Below, one piece after another: positions 41,654 to 53,456 of a stretch of DNA of 64,000 nt; positions within the stretch are counted from its first letter, which is position 1, and each line of letters starts with the position of its first letter. Below the pieces are notes generated by a model. That model had not been told where the DNA came from. It saw nothing but the letters and a program-made list of their open reading frames with translations, and searched no databases. Both the position numbers and the translations under genes were made by a program. Origin of the DNA: Paraphysomonas bandaiensis (lineage: Eukaryota > Chrysophyceae); NCBI GenBank assembly GCA_965644295.1, contig CBFFRP010000303.1, positions 1 to 64,000 of the forward strand, given 5' to 3'.

Positions 41654-42585
41654 CGACGCATCGATATGAAGAAACGAGATGTTGTATGAAATCATTGTAT
41701 GAACATTCAACAATGTGTGGCGTGTTTTATTAATAACTATTTATTCCTTTTGTCTTTCACGAACCACCATCTGGGCTTGGAAGATGTCGACACATGTAAC
41801 TCACTGCAATTCTTCTCCGCCCCCTGTAGGCTGTATTCAATAGAACATAAAATACAAATACAATTTTGCTTAGAGATTGTTTTATTTAACCATGGGTATA
41901 AGGAAGCTATATCGTCCCGTGCCCGAGTCTTATAATTTGGGCAAGGGGCGATACTCGTTATCCCTGAGTTAAATTGTACATTGTACCTTGTCCTCATGAT
42001 GTTGAAAGCCTAAAATATCTAATAGAAAATATTTGCTTGCTGTAATAGAAAATAGGTGCTTCCTGCTTAACATTAAGAAAATGAAAAATCAATAGGATCG
42101 ATATATATAAGCTTAGTTAATAACAATTGTACTAGATTAGCTCAAAAACAATAAATTCACAAACTTCAATTATAGCTACAAAATATGTTATTACCCTACC
42201 ACAGAGGGATGGTAAGGGAATAGCACACTGTGATGAAGAGCTGAAAACATACAGTAGTACGAGGCTTCTTGTTGTCGCTGGCATTATCCTCTAATTCTCA
42301 CAGTTTAGGTGTTTAGCTACATCACGTTTAACCCCTACTAGTGTAACTGAACCGAACGCTGTGCGTATGATATGAGCCACACAATCCTGATGAACACGAT
42401 GTTACCTTAACCCTGAAAGTGCTGGATGTCACTGCTCCAAATAGTCTTCAGCATCAGAGGTGGCAGTAGAACACTCCAGTAATATTGTTGAAGTATTGTT
42501 TCAAAGCTCTGGTTATGAATTCTTTTTATTTAGCAATAGGCGTTAGAAATCTGTACCAATATAGTGGTTAGTGGAATGCTAGTCA
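41654..42585. other. Gene-free intergenic DNA
   Basis: The 3' flank of the tail-anchored gene plus AT-rich sequence; nothing further recognised. Short frames here lack any known feature. Confidence 0.35.
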
Positions 42586-42707
42586 TGCTAGTTAGACCTC
42601 TACCCATAACTAATCCGTACAAATTCCGTTATCCTACTATTTAACGCTACAGAAGCTGCTTGTGCGTCGCCGCAAGCACCAAGGTGTAACAACTTCCGTT
42701 CTAAATT
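42586..42707 (-). repeat. Dispersed repeat R, copy 4 (3' part, inverted)
   Basis: The reverse complement contains TTACACCTTGGTGCTTGCGG, then CGACGCACAAGCAGCTTC, TAGCGTTAAATAGTAGGATA and TTAGTTATGGGTAGAGG, matching the 3' half of R at 38559-39109. Confidence 0.65.
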
Positions 42708-43075
42708 TTGTTTGTGAGTTTCGCCCTGCTCGTGCGTCTTTGACTCACTGGCGCGTGTTGTCTGGGGGTCTTCCCTTAGGATACGGCTCCACCAGGCTCT
42801 GTGGGACAGGGTTTTGCATTAAGGTCCGAAATGTACCGAGTACTAGATGTGCGTTCTGTGAGGTGAGTGGAGTGGTGGAAGGTGTCGGTATTTCCTTGCA
42901 TCGCTTGGGCATCAGGCATAGGTGTAGTTGCCAGAGACGGCGTATTTGTCAAGGTCCAGATGTTTTCATGCAGTCCGGTGCTTTTTTCCTGCGTGCATGA
43001 GAGGTGGTGCATGTGGTTGCAGTGGATGGTAGTCCAGTCTCTGGTCGTCTTTGGACTCCGGTTATGAAGATAGAC
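42708..43075. other. GC-richer unassigned segment
   Basis: About 370 bp clearly richer in G+C and G/T than its surroundings, with a 112-codon frame (+) and a 78-codon frame (-), neither recognisable. It abuts R copy 4. It could be a relic of a transposed gene, or a noncoding RNA. Nothing is recognised from 43076 to 44378 apart from the GTPase 5' flank. Confidence 0.25.
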
Positions 43076-44378
43076 ATCATCATGATCTTCTACACAAGAT
43101 GAAGGGTAGAATATAACTAGGAGTGTTTTCGGATCTGTTCTGAAATTCGAGTCATCACTGTGATTTCTCTATAATTGTGTAATATAATGAAATTACATAC
43201 GAAAAGACTGCCAATATCATAATTACGATAGAAAAATGTTTCAATTCAAACCGAATACTAAAGCAGCTGAATGTCTATATTTACCCAGTGCTAATATAAG
43301 CGTTTGATTGAACAAAATCCGGGTCAAAATATTATTATTTAGACAAAATGGGGATAAGTTTTATTTACGAGAGTTAATGGCATTAGATGTTAAGAGTTTT
43401 GTTTAATAGATACAACATGCAATATGCCAGGCATGAAAATGATAGAAATTTCAATCGTTCGATACTCAACGGTAGCAAAATACTGACAACAACACATACG
43501 AGGCTTTTTGTACTGCAATTTGTACTGAATGAATATTGTGGCCCGTATCCTCAAATCAAATTACAGGATGGCATCTAACGCACGGGACGTACACTTGCGA
43601 TGTGTATGAAATATCGTGTCCTGCATTCGTACTCAAACCCTTGCAATGCCGATACCCTAGTACTCATACGAGATCATCTCATATATAGTCGATAACATCA
43701 CCCTTTGACTGAATCCCAGACAACTTTAAGTGAATGAGGTACTTTGTCCCATTCAGAAATCGCCCCACAATTGATCATAATTCTCTATGACACAATGGTT
43801 ATTTCTACGTATTTTACAGAATTGCATGTTAATAAGTGATATCATGCGTCACTGCATTGTACAGGCGAACAAATCAAACTTTAATAATATTTTAACCAAG
43901 ATAGACTCGTAAATGAGCTCCCTTTGATACATTTTGTGCAGTGCATGCTCATATCTTCTGTAGCTCCTATACACACTTGAAACACACTCACCCTTCCTTC
44001 ATAAAAGCACGTTCATATCACTGGTATGACAGAGAATCTTGATACATGCCCGTGATTGTGTAGAGCAGAACAATCTCTTGGAGGAGGATCAGATGCAGCA
44101 GCCTTTGAGTACAGAATACCGAAATACGGAATACGGAATACCCCGATATGTTCTCAAAATCAAAGTATATTCCAATATCATTCTAGAAACCCCTGATTTC
44201 ATACTAGATATTCCAAGATATCATAATTAGTCGTTGATTGTTTTGAAGTAAAAGCAACACTTTCTTGTGTATATTTACATATACATGTATGGGTGTACTG
44301 TATGAGTGAGGTATGTCAAGTGTCCTCGTGACATACAACCATACACAGTGATAGACCTGGAGTACATGTCACATTACA

Positions 44379-46936
44379 ATGAGGGCAATAGATTCTATCA
44401 GCAGAGACCTATCCGAACCCCGGAGCACTCCTCATTTAGTGTTCTTCATCAAGGGGGAGAAGCATGCGGGGAAATCGACCCTCATGAACGCTCTCTTCTG
44501 TCGTAACTTTATAAGGAGACCAGAGGGGGTTGAGGAGCCACAGGCTGTGACAGTGTGTAATGATGAAACTGGTCAACCGACTGTAAAGTATGAATATCGG
44601 AATATAAGGGTGGGCCATAGTATACTTGACGGGCTGTTCTCTGTTAATCGTAAGGTGGAGTACACCTTCATTGACACTACTTCAGCTACTCGTGAATGGT
44701 AAATGGACACTCTTTTCGCCTATCTGTTGTTTGATTGTATTCGTGTCTTTTCAGGTTTGAAACCAACACGAAACTATGTAATGCTGTGATCCTTGTTGTC
44801 GACAAAGATAAACTCAGTTGTGATTTATCCCGCCAGCAGTTGCTAGATTCCACCCTGCATGACCTTGCTGAGGTCTACAAAAGCACTGGGTTTACTCTCC
44901 CTCTTATTATAATAGTGAATAAGGTAAAATTCATGCAATGCCAGTCGGATTTCACTAACCATTAGACACAGGTGGATGACTGTGACGATACCGAAGATCT
45001 GGAGCGAATTAAAGAATTCCAGCGGTTTGTATCAGATACAGTGAAACGCAGTGATCATTCTGACCAGTCGGTTGGATTCGCTTTCATGTCAGCTCTCGAT
45101 GCCTATCTGTACCGGTATTGTTTCCTAGTATTCTGTCACTATCATTTACTGTAGCCTTGCAGAACTTTCACTCTTACAGGAACCTTTGAGAGATTTGATA
45201 CCAGGGACGTGTTGAGGTTGTGTGGAATGGAACTTGGGGCAGAAGGAAAGGCGCAAGCCCGAGAACACAAGAACTATCCGGAGTTAGAGGAAGCTCTCAG
45301 AGGGCGCGCATTATCTGAGACAGGCAATCAACGATGGAAACTTCACTGTGGTGTAGATCGGTTAATGGCAACGTTCGATGAATTAATTTTGGCGGAGGTA
45401 AATATTTTAGCTGTCATATTGAAGCTTTTCATTTTCTTTATTGCAGCAATGTATGTTTTGCATGCTGGAGAAACAGGTTTCTTTACACCTAGAACTTTTC
45501 AGCAATCCTTCTCTTTCGTCAAACTGCTCCTCTATTGCTCGCAACATATGGAGTTTTCCTGTAGCCAGGAAATCTTTAGCGATTGTAACGCAGACTCCTC
45601 CACGCAACACAAAATGCTCAGCTGATAAGTGGCTCATGCAGATGCGCAATGCACTGGATATACACAATCAGTATGCCTCAGTGTTCAGTTGTGACCCCAA
45701 TGATGCGACATGCTTTTCCTATCGCCAACGAATATGCCAGTTCTGCAAGGAGCGCTACAGAGAGTGTCTGGATGGGTATATTGAAGCCGTATTTTTGTCT
45801 ACGGAAAATATGACTTGTGTGTCAGACTCAATAGTAATGTTAGTTAAACACGAGCAGTCTACGGAAAGTATGACTTGTGCATCAGATTTAATAAGGGAGT
45901 TAGTGAAACATGAGCAGAGAGACTTCGAAAACTTATTTAGTGCAGAGGATTGGGAAGAGATACGCAGTCAGAGTATGTTACATATTATAAAGCTGGTGTG
46001 GACTGGTATATTGAGAGATGGAGTCTCTTCGGTTTCAGAGAGTGCTAGTTTCGGACATGAAAGGATAGTGAATGCAGCTCATGTCACTATCGGAATGATG
46101 AAGTCGGGCATGAAGTTCCCTACCATGAAGAAAGTGATTCAGTCTATACTAGCCCCTTTTATTGCTGAGATGTCCACAGCCATTGCTATAGCACGAATGA
46201 ATGGTAACGGCGAGGTAATTGACTTAGCTGATAGTTCAAGTGAAGACGAAAGGCGACCTGCATTCCTTCCCATCAGGTTCGGGCAGGGAGGAAGGGAAGA
46301 CACCGTATTGACATACCTTGAGAAGGTGATTCTTTCTGCGATTTCAGTAGAAGGCTGCTCTGAAGCGAAAATGGCATTCCTTGATGCCATGATACGGAAA
46401 AAGATTTCCATCCGTCAACATATTGCGGGATACACGGTGTGTTTGAGAGAGCTTCTTAATAATTATCGGTCAGCAAGGGAGAAGTTTTTTTCATTATTCT
46501 TTCCAGTGTTGCATGAACCCATCCCTCTCTGTGATATGGAATGGGGTACCAAACTGCCACGGGAACTGAATTATAAAACAGATATTCTTGGTAATTCTTT
46601 GCTTACAAGCGAAACAGTTTTAGTGGAAAGCATATGTTCTGGACAGGCATTGTCTTCCTCGGCACAAAGCTGTGATGCCACTGAGCATACAGTACCTAAT
46701 CAACTGCATAGCAATGGTTCTACGACTACAGAGTCATCGCTGCCAAAGCGCAGGAGAATGAACTCGCCACAGACGGTGTGTATATATAACCTGTTTGACA
46801 GTGTGATGATTTTCCGCATTTTCAGGTACATAATGACGACTCGCCAAGCACATATTCGAGTGAACCGAATACACAATCAAGACGAACAGCGACCCCGTCA
46901 AGAATGCGTATAATCAGGAAATTTGGTGAATGCTAA
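44379..46936 (+). CDS. Dynamin-like (dynamin-N type) large GTPase
   Basis: Six exons (44379-44698, 44755-44923, 44972-45114, 45163-45397, 45447-46775, 46826-46936) give 768 residues in frame. The P-loop is GEKHAGKST (~28-36). The G3 region FIDTTSATREW has D but lacks the usual G of DxxG. The G4 motif NKVD is assembled across the second splice. A long helical region and a Ser-rich tail with KRRRMN follow. The order fits dynamin-superfamily GTPases that remodel membranes, but the middle and effector parts are not clearly dynamin. A 20-residue tandem duplication (STENMTCVSD.. / STESMTCASD..) lies at about 45800-45920. An out-of-frame ATG at 44367 precedes the start. Confidence 0.75.
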
Positions 46937-47983
46937 TTTTAGTTAAGTACACATCTCCGTAATATAACAGGCACGATTTATCGACAAGTACACAGACAAA
47001 GCATCGCTCTTGCTGATTGTAATATGAACTCTAATATAGTGTAGCCAATATATACCTGATACCAGTGATATTAATAGTCATACATTCGCGTTGACGTGAA
47101 ATAGTATATGTGCAGTGATGTCCATCTAAGGTGCATAATTGTACAAGTGCATAATTAGTATCCTAGTATTTGGTTTGGTACAGTATTTACTTCGAACACG
47201 TGCATAAGCAACATACAATTTACGAAAACGTTGCGATCAAATGTACACAAGTGTTGTATAAATTGCACATATTGAAGTCGGTGTGAAGTTTTCAGCATAT
47301 TTTAGTAGAAGATTGCTCTTGTGGAAGTGCCCAAAATTGTACCTGTGATTCCACATGTAGCAAAATTGGGTATGACAAGTATGGGTGATTTAGGAGGTTG
47401 TTATGGCTGAAGAAAAGATGAAATGATGTAGGTTGTAGTATGAGATGAGATGTAGATGGTAGTTATGATTAGATTAGAAGGTACGAGTATTAAGGCCAGA
47501 TATAGGGTTGGAGTGTACCGGAACTACCCGTATATACGGATGTAACGGACGTTTATGGTAACCCGTACAGTATTATGATGGTATACGTAGGTATTCTGTA
47601 GGATGATATAGGAGTAGATAGCAGGATGTTAAGGGATTTCTAGATGATTATTTTTGGAAGTAGAAAACTAGCTATTTATGGCTGGGAAACCACGTCTAGA
47701 ATTAACTATGGGGATATAGGTAGAAGGATATGGAGTTTTATATGTAATAGTGGAAGTTGATATCGTAGTTGAGTTGAAAGTTAAGAAGTAGCGAAGTAAA
47801 GAGTAAGAAGAGGAAGTTAAGTGAAGAGTGTTGTGAGAAGACTATCCTACCCCACATCACCTGTGCACATGGACAGGGATGATAAGACCAGCAATGTTAG
47901 TCATGATAGCGAGGCTCAATCACCCGTAGTCGTTACACACATTTCTAAAATGATAGGATGGTAAAAACTTGATGCACTGACCC
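46937..47983. other. Gene-free region with purine-biased strand
   Basis: From about 47370 to 47860 the plus strand is strongly purine-biased (runs of GATG, GAAG, GTAG) and carries no long ORF. It includes a 23-bp exact copy (47566-47588) of sequence from the promoter gap at 40976-40998. It may be a decayed promoter or gene. Confidence 0.35.
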
Positions 47984-48275
47984 TCAACAAAGTCGGACTC
48001 GCACAAAGGGGGATAAGTACCGAACATGTTTCTCCGGGAAGTGGGCCCACCTCAAGGGCATCCGGGGTATTACTGCCTACACAAGGACTCGAAAAACATT
48101 AAGTCAGCAGACGTCAGGTATATCAACATATCAACATTCTGCTGCTTGCTCGCGGCGTTTGCTTTGAGAAAGTGGTTGCACCTTGGTGCTTGCGGCAACG
48201 CGCAATAAACTTCCGTGTAGTGTTAAATACAGTTGTAGGATATCAGCACTTGTTCTAGTTAGTTACAGGTAGAGA
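47984..48275 (+). repeat. Dispersed repeat R, copy 5 (internally deleted)
   Basis: CCTCAACAAAGTCGGACTCG, GGGGGATAAGTACCG, GTGGGCCCACCTCAAGG, AGGTATATCAACAT and TGGTTGCACCTTGGTGC appear in R order, with parts missing between them. Confidence 0.65.
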
Positions 48276-49479
48276 CAAACTAAAAATCACTTTGCAGTCG
48301 TATTGTATGTTGTTGTTATAAAATGCAGTTGCCTTTCTTGTTTTGAAACTCCTATGTCTGTATTCGTTTAATTAAGCAACACAATAAGCGATAAGCTGGT
48401 ATTAGAACACATAGCACAAGTGTTCTTGAGAACGTGAATGAAAATAACAAAAATGCAGCCGTGATGATGTCAGGTGGCAACGAAGCCTCACTTTCGCGGA
48501 CAGAAAAGGATCATATTAAAATATTTTTTCTCGGTGAGAAATAAGAATCTGATAATGATCACAAAGAGGATCTAGTTTAGAATGTCAACACAGCGCAGCG
48601 TCGAATTGATAGTAACAGGCAGCAGAAGCGAGAACGACTTTACAAACTCGATACAGAAACATGTAGCACTTGCATGTTGCAATCTATGAGGCTGAAAATT
48701 GAAAATAATATTGTGTTCTATAGTTTAGCACAACAAAAGGCGGAGAATTCAAAACAAACAACATTGAAGTATACTCTTGCTACTTCATGTTTCTTTCAAT
48801 AATTTTGTTTTTTGCTTTACTTGCTTAATAAAGTAAACAATATATATATATATGCAAACGTGGAGAAAAAAAACACGTTTTTTACGTGCACTTCTTTTGT
48901 TAAAACAGCTAGTTACTAGAGTCCTTATAAATAGTTCTCTGCATTTGTATTGATATATTATTGACTAATATTGAAAATTAATATTATTTTCAGTATAAAA
49001 ATGAGCTCAACTAACCGTTTGATTGCTCAACTAGTTGTAGCTAGTCTTTTTGTATAAACTTAAAACCACATAATTATTGAATAGAAGAGCAACAAACATA
49101 CAATGCACACTCTACTCTACATAACATTCTGCAGAAATTTTTTTGTTCTTCTCCGTCCGGTTCTCAAGTTCGAGGCACTGGATTAGCAAGAGATTATGTG
49201 ATGTTATAATTTGGTTATTACAAGTTACAAATATTTATATACACAAAATATGCTCTTTAACTGATACTATTTATTCAGAATATTTGTTTGTGTATTGCAT
49301 AATGAAACACATTAATAGATATGTAATTAATTGGAATGTAGTAGTTACTAAATACTACGAAATATTCAGATAGCTTAACAGTAACGACATTGATTAAATA
49401 TATAGCACTGATATTTTATTTCCTTTCCCTGACGTAGTGGTGGGGTGTCGTACAAGGAATAACTATATACTTATGATTA
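48276..49479. other. Gene-free AT-rich intergenic DNA
   Basis: 1.2 kb with an AT dinucleotide run near 48840-48855; no convincing gene or RNA seen. Confidence 0.35.
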
Positions 49480-49638
49480 AAGAGCTTGAACTGTATACTA
49501 TATACTTGTAGTCGGTGACTTTTATTGCTATAAAAATGAATTTGTATGTAAGTTGTAAAAAATATTAGAAATAATATTCTTCACATTGTTAAAATCTTCA
49601 TAGTTTCTTTTTGTGCATAGCTATACCCTTTTCCGACG
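49480..49638 (-). repeat. Dispersed repeat S, copy 2
   Basis: The reverse complement of this stretch matches 22745-22900 (GTCGGAAAAGGGTATA, CTATGCACAA, GCAATAAAAGTCACCGACTAC). It lies just beyond the 3' end of the CLU gene. Confidence 0.5.
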
Positions 49639-49659
49639 TCATCGAATACAAACAACACT

Positions 49660-52600
49660 CTAAAATAAATTACACCTACTGCTGATGCTACGTTTTTCAG
49701 TTTCGTTGAGTACTTTTATCGTTCCGCTTCTGTCACATGTCTCTTTATGAGTGGGAAGCGCTTTCTCTGCGTGAGAAAAGTAATCGCCGGCAAGTGATCT
49801 CAATCTTGCGATTGTCCTAGGATCACCGCCCTGCGTAGCGCGATAGTCAGCTTGTTCCTGCATTATCACACCCGAAATAAAATCAACAATGTGCATGTAC
49901 TTGACTCTGGGCTCTAAGCGCTCTACATCTTCAACCATAAACTCAAACTGCTTGTTACTACGCATTAAGTATATCACATATTTCAATATCCGAAACGTAC
50001 CCCATAAGGAGACTTTTCTTCAAGGAACTGGTTCAGTACCGTAGGCTTCAGGGAAAGACACATCACCGACAAAAATGATTGCACAACACCCTACATTTCA
50101 TTTATAACATCTAATATATTCTATGGCGGCAGACCTTTAGGAAAGATGGCACCCTTCTAATTCTATGTAGGTGATCCTCGTTTCCGTCGATAGCACATTT
50201 ACCAAATCTCTGGATTAAACCCACCGCAACTCGCTCTGTCCAGAAGGCCTCACTGTTACTGTGCCTCCCAACAATAAGATTTAAAAACTGCGTAAGCAAC
50301 ATAAAAATTCCTTGCTGGCTTGAGGATCGTTCACTCTTCATCCATCGTCGCTGGAAATCACGCGCTATGTTCTTCAGAGTCCTCACAACCATTTGCAGCA
50401 ACAGTGCAGTTCTAATAGAAGCAGTTGAATTAGAGGCGGGAATGTTGCTTCTCACAAGTCCCATATGGCGTATATTTACCCCTCGGGCATGAAAGAAAAC
50501 CGGTATATCCAGTGCAATTACCTCACGCTGGCGCATTTTCGCTAGAACATTGGCGAGAGCTGGTATGATCTCCCGTACTAGTCGTTCCGTAGCACGTATT
50601 ACCTCACGATTGCGATCAACACCTTCCGGATCATAGTTGGAAAAAGCAGTGAGAGCATCCGGAGATAAAGGAGTGGGGGAGAGAATATGAGTATCATTTC
50701 CACATCTTGAGTGAGGAGGGGTGCTGACATAAGAATCTGTGTTCCCCATAGCTGTCTGTTCTTCACCATACAGGTCTCGAACAGCAGCGTCGATGTACTC
50801 CTTCTTCCGCTTCTGAGTGTCAATGAAATCAGCGTATTCCTCATAGCCATCGACATTTTCACGTACAGCCTCCACGTCGAAGTGATTATATCTGTTCACA
50901 TATTCTACAATTTCCTGGAAATTCTTGGTCTCAAACTGAGAGTTGCGACGCATCCTGAGCACAGAAGGAGAAACTCCTAGAGCCAGATCTTGCGGGGGGA
51001 GATCCTCCCCAAGATATCCATACCCTGGGGTACTATCTATAGTCTCTTCTTTCATCTCATCCGGTGTGGTGCCAAAATGGTCATACGTCTGACTCCCGTT
51101 AATGGCATTCAATTCCTGATCATCAGATTTCGTTATTGTAGGAGTCGAGTCGAACTCATCATACACCGTCTCTTTCTGTACAGTCTCAAGTTCCTCCTCC
51201 GGTTGTGACTTGTCAAAAACCTCAATCAATTCCTCGAATTCATCATACACAGTCTCGTCAACACAGTCTATTGCAGTGTCTGTGTGACTCTTGTTTTGTG
51301 GTTGCACCCCTGAGGAGGGTATCGCATTGGTAGTCGATATCTGGTCGACAGCTGGCAATGGACTGCTATGCATAGGAGAATGGATACTGGTCCTCTCTCT
51401 TTCGCTCGGAACGACAGCATCAGAGCTCAATGGATTGATATCTTCTGCGCGGAGGGGAACCAGATCCACTCCGCGCCCGTGGACATACTCCGGACTAAAT
51501 CATAATATGTAATTGAGGACTACGTATACTCAATACATACCGCAGTAGTCTCCAAAATATCGACAGTGACCGACTCTTAATATCCGATGCCGGTACGCGG
51601 TGAATGATAGTTCCATCCGCAAAAAGTATATCATAGTAATCTCCATGAGAGCATGCTCTATGGACAGTACCTTTTATGTATGTAGCTCCTCCAGTCTCGG
51701 AATCCAGCATCCGTACCTGCACGATAGATCCATCTTCGTATATATCATCCAGGTGTCGCGTACAGCTAGGGGCTTCCGGTGGAAAGGTACGTGAGAGGTC
51801 CAGAAGGTATATTCGGTTGTCCATGCCAATGTGACCCTCTGATCACAACATCAAACATGACGAATAAAAAAACTTGAGGTACCTATATCTACAGCGGCAT
51901 GTAGTTCCGTAAGGTGCCCCGGGGGGCCCACTGAGTGCGCTCTCAAATTCAGTGCCGCTGCTGCTCTTTCCATCGCCGAATTAACTCCTGGATGTGATTT
52001 GTGAATTACCCTGCCTCCGTCTGCGCTGCCGTAAACTAGACTATTATTTCCAAGAGGAAGAAACGCCTGAGCTGTCATGCGGAAACCTTTGTAGTCTATC
52101 AACGCCATCAGAGGTAAGTGCAACTCTCTCACGCCAGCATTATAATAGTGGATAGATCCTTTGAGATCATGACCTGCCGCCTTTGCTGCTGCTTCATCCG
52201 AGCCATTATATGGGCCAGTAGCTCCATCCGCCATCTTAAACAATATTCCTCGCCACAGGTACTTCTACAGAGAATGGAAGAAATAAAAGATAATCACACA
52301 AGAAACTTCTTACCTCCCCTCCAGCGATGCCACCCATGTTCTTTGCAACAATGCTTTTATCCTTAATATGTAAGAAGTACTCGGATATTATGGTTTGAGC
52401 GTATGTCGTGGCAGTGTGTACGAAGTCGTGGTTGAGAGTATACAATTCGGCATACTTGATTGACCGCTCAAGGTCGGTGTTCTCGGGCATATCCATGATC
52501 CTCTGGAACCGCTGATTCCAGTTATCACCAGCATCATTGACAGTGAGTTTCTTCTGCCCAGAAAACAACAACCTATCAATCTCACAGTATCGCTGATGAG

Positions 52601-52928
52601 AGACCTTCTGTCTGACCTCCGCCGCCGCCTCTCCCTGTGTACATGTGTCGCAGTGCATCACCAGCAGTGTCCCATCCTCCTGTATCACTGGATGAGTGCT
52701 CCTGTGTTTCTTGCAGTTTGATTCCTGCTTTAGAGCACCGACTAGCAGACGAGCTGTGCGACTCCGCCATGCAGATTGTAGAGCAATAGCGTATTTCCTA
52801 GCGAGAGCTTCGTCTATATCCAGCACCACCTCATGGCCCTCCTGCTGCTCCTCCTGGACAGAGCTGAAAGAGCTCACCACAAACTTAGAGATGCGATTGT
52901 TGTAGCCAGCCTTCCTTGTGGTCTGCAT
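49660..52928 (-). CDS. CLU-domain protein (clustered-mitochondria family)
   Basis: Exons 52928-52314, 52264-51883, 51838-51541 and 51494-50135 join in frame; the last exon (to 49660) belongs by content but its acceptor is uncertain. CLU landmarks in order are NWNQRFQRIMDMP, the HDFVHTA region, MGGIAGG followed by EKYLWRGILFKMADG across a splice, HYYNAGVRELHLPLMALIDYKG, FRMTAQAFLP, LVYGSADGG, NRIYLLDLSRTFPPEAP, RPEYV and NPLSSDAV (both after a splice), HARGVNIRHMGLVR and VEDVERLEPRVKY. Animal and yeast CLU proteins bind mRNAs for mitochondrial proteins and control mitochondrial distribution. A long disordered insert (TVYDEF repeated) sits between PLSSDAV and HARGVN, and the usual C-terminal TPR region is essentially missing. 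Confidence 0.8.
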
Positions 52929-53456
52929 GAGTGTTTTGTTCGATCAACACTGTCTCGATCTGTGTGTGTGTGTGTGTTGACAAGAATGAGGTGACGAGTC
53001 GGATATACGGCACAGTATCTCCCTCCACACCGTGTGTATATGTACAGCACACATACTGCTGTATCTGGATCTCATGTACAGAGTGAGTGTACAGCACTCG
53101 TATGGGCATCCTTTGTGTATTTTTGTTCCAAGATGCCTCTAATATTGAGACAACAATTACCTGCATTCCAGACGTAGTTTTATAGCAGTAATATAGAGTA
53201 TTATTGCTTCAATTTATTTCCGAAAAATAGATGCTGACTGCCCATACGACTATACACAAGACAGCAGTGTGTGTGTCTATAGAGTACAGCAGTATACAGC
53301 AGTATGCAGCCCACGTCTCTCTTCCTTCCAGCCCCATATACACACACATACACAGCCTTAAGCTCGTAGAGTTAGAGTTGAGGGCTTAAGTTTGATTGTA
53401 ATCCATCACTCGTTATTCTTATCAGCTTGTGCTCGATTAGGGTTAGAGAGCACGCT
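52929..53456. promoter_or_regulatory. Divergent intergenic region with three TACTGCTGTA motifs
   Basis: 528 bp between head-to-head starts. TACTGCTGTA is at 53054-53063 and its reverse complement TACAGCAGTA at 53285-53294 and 53295-53304 in tandem. A short GT run lies near 52963-52977. Confidence 0.5.

Noticed and set aside
42662-43000. 112-codon ORF in the GC-rich island
   Set aside because: It begins inside repeat R copy 4 and has no recognisable domain or splice support.
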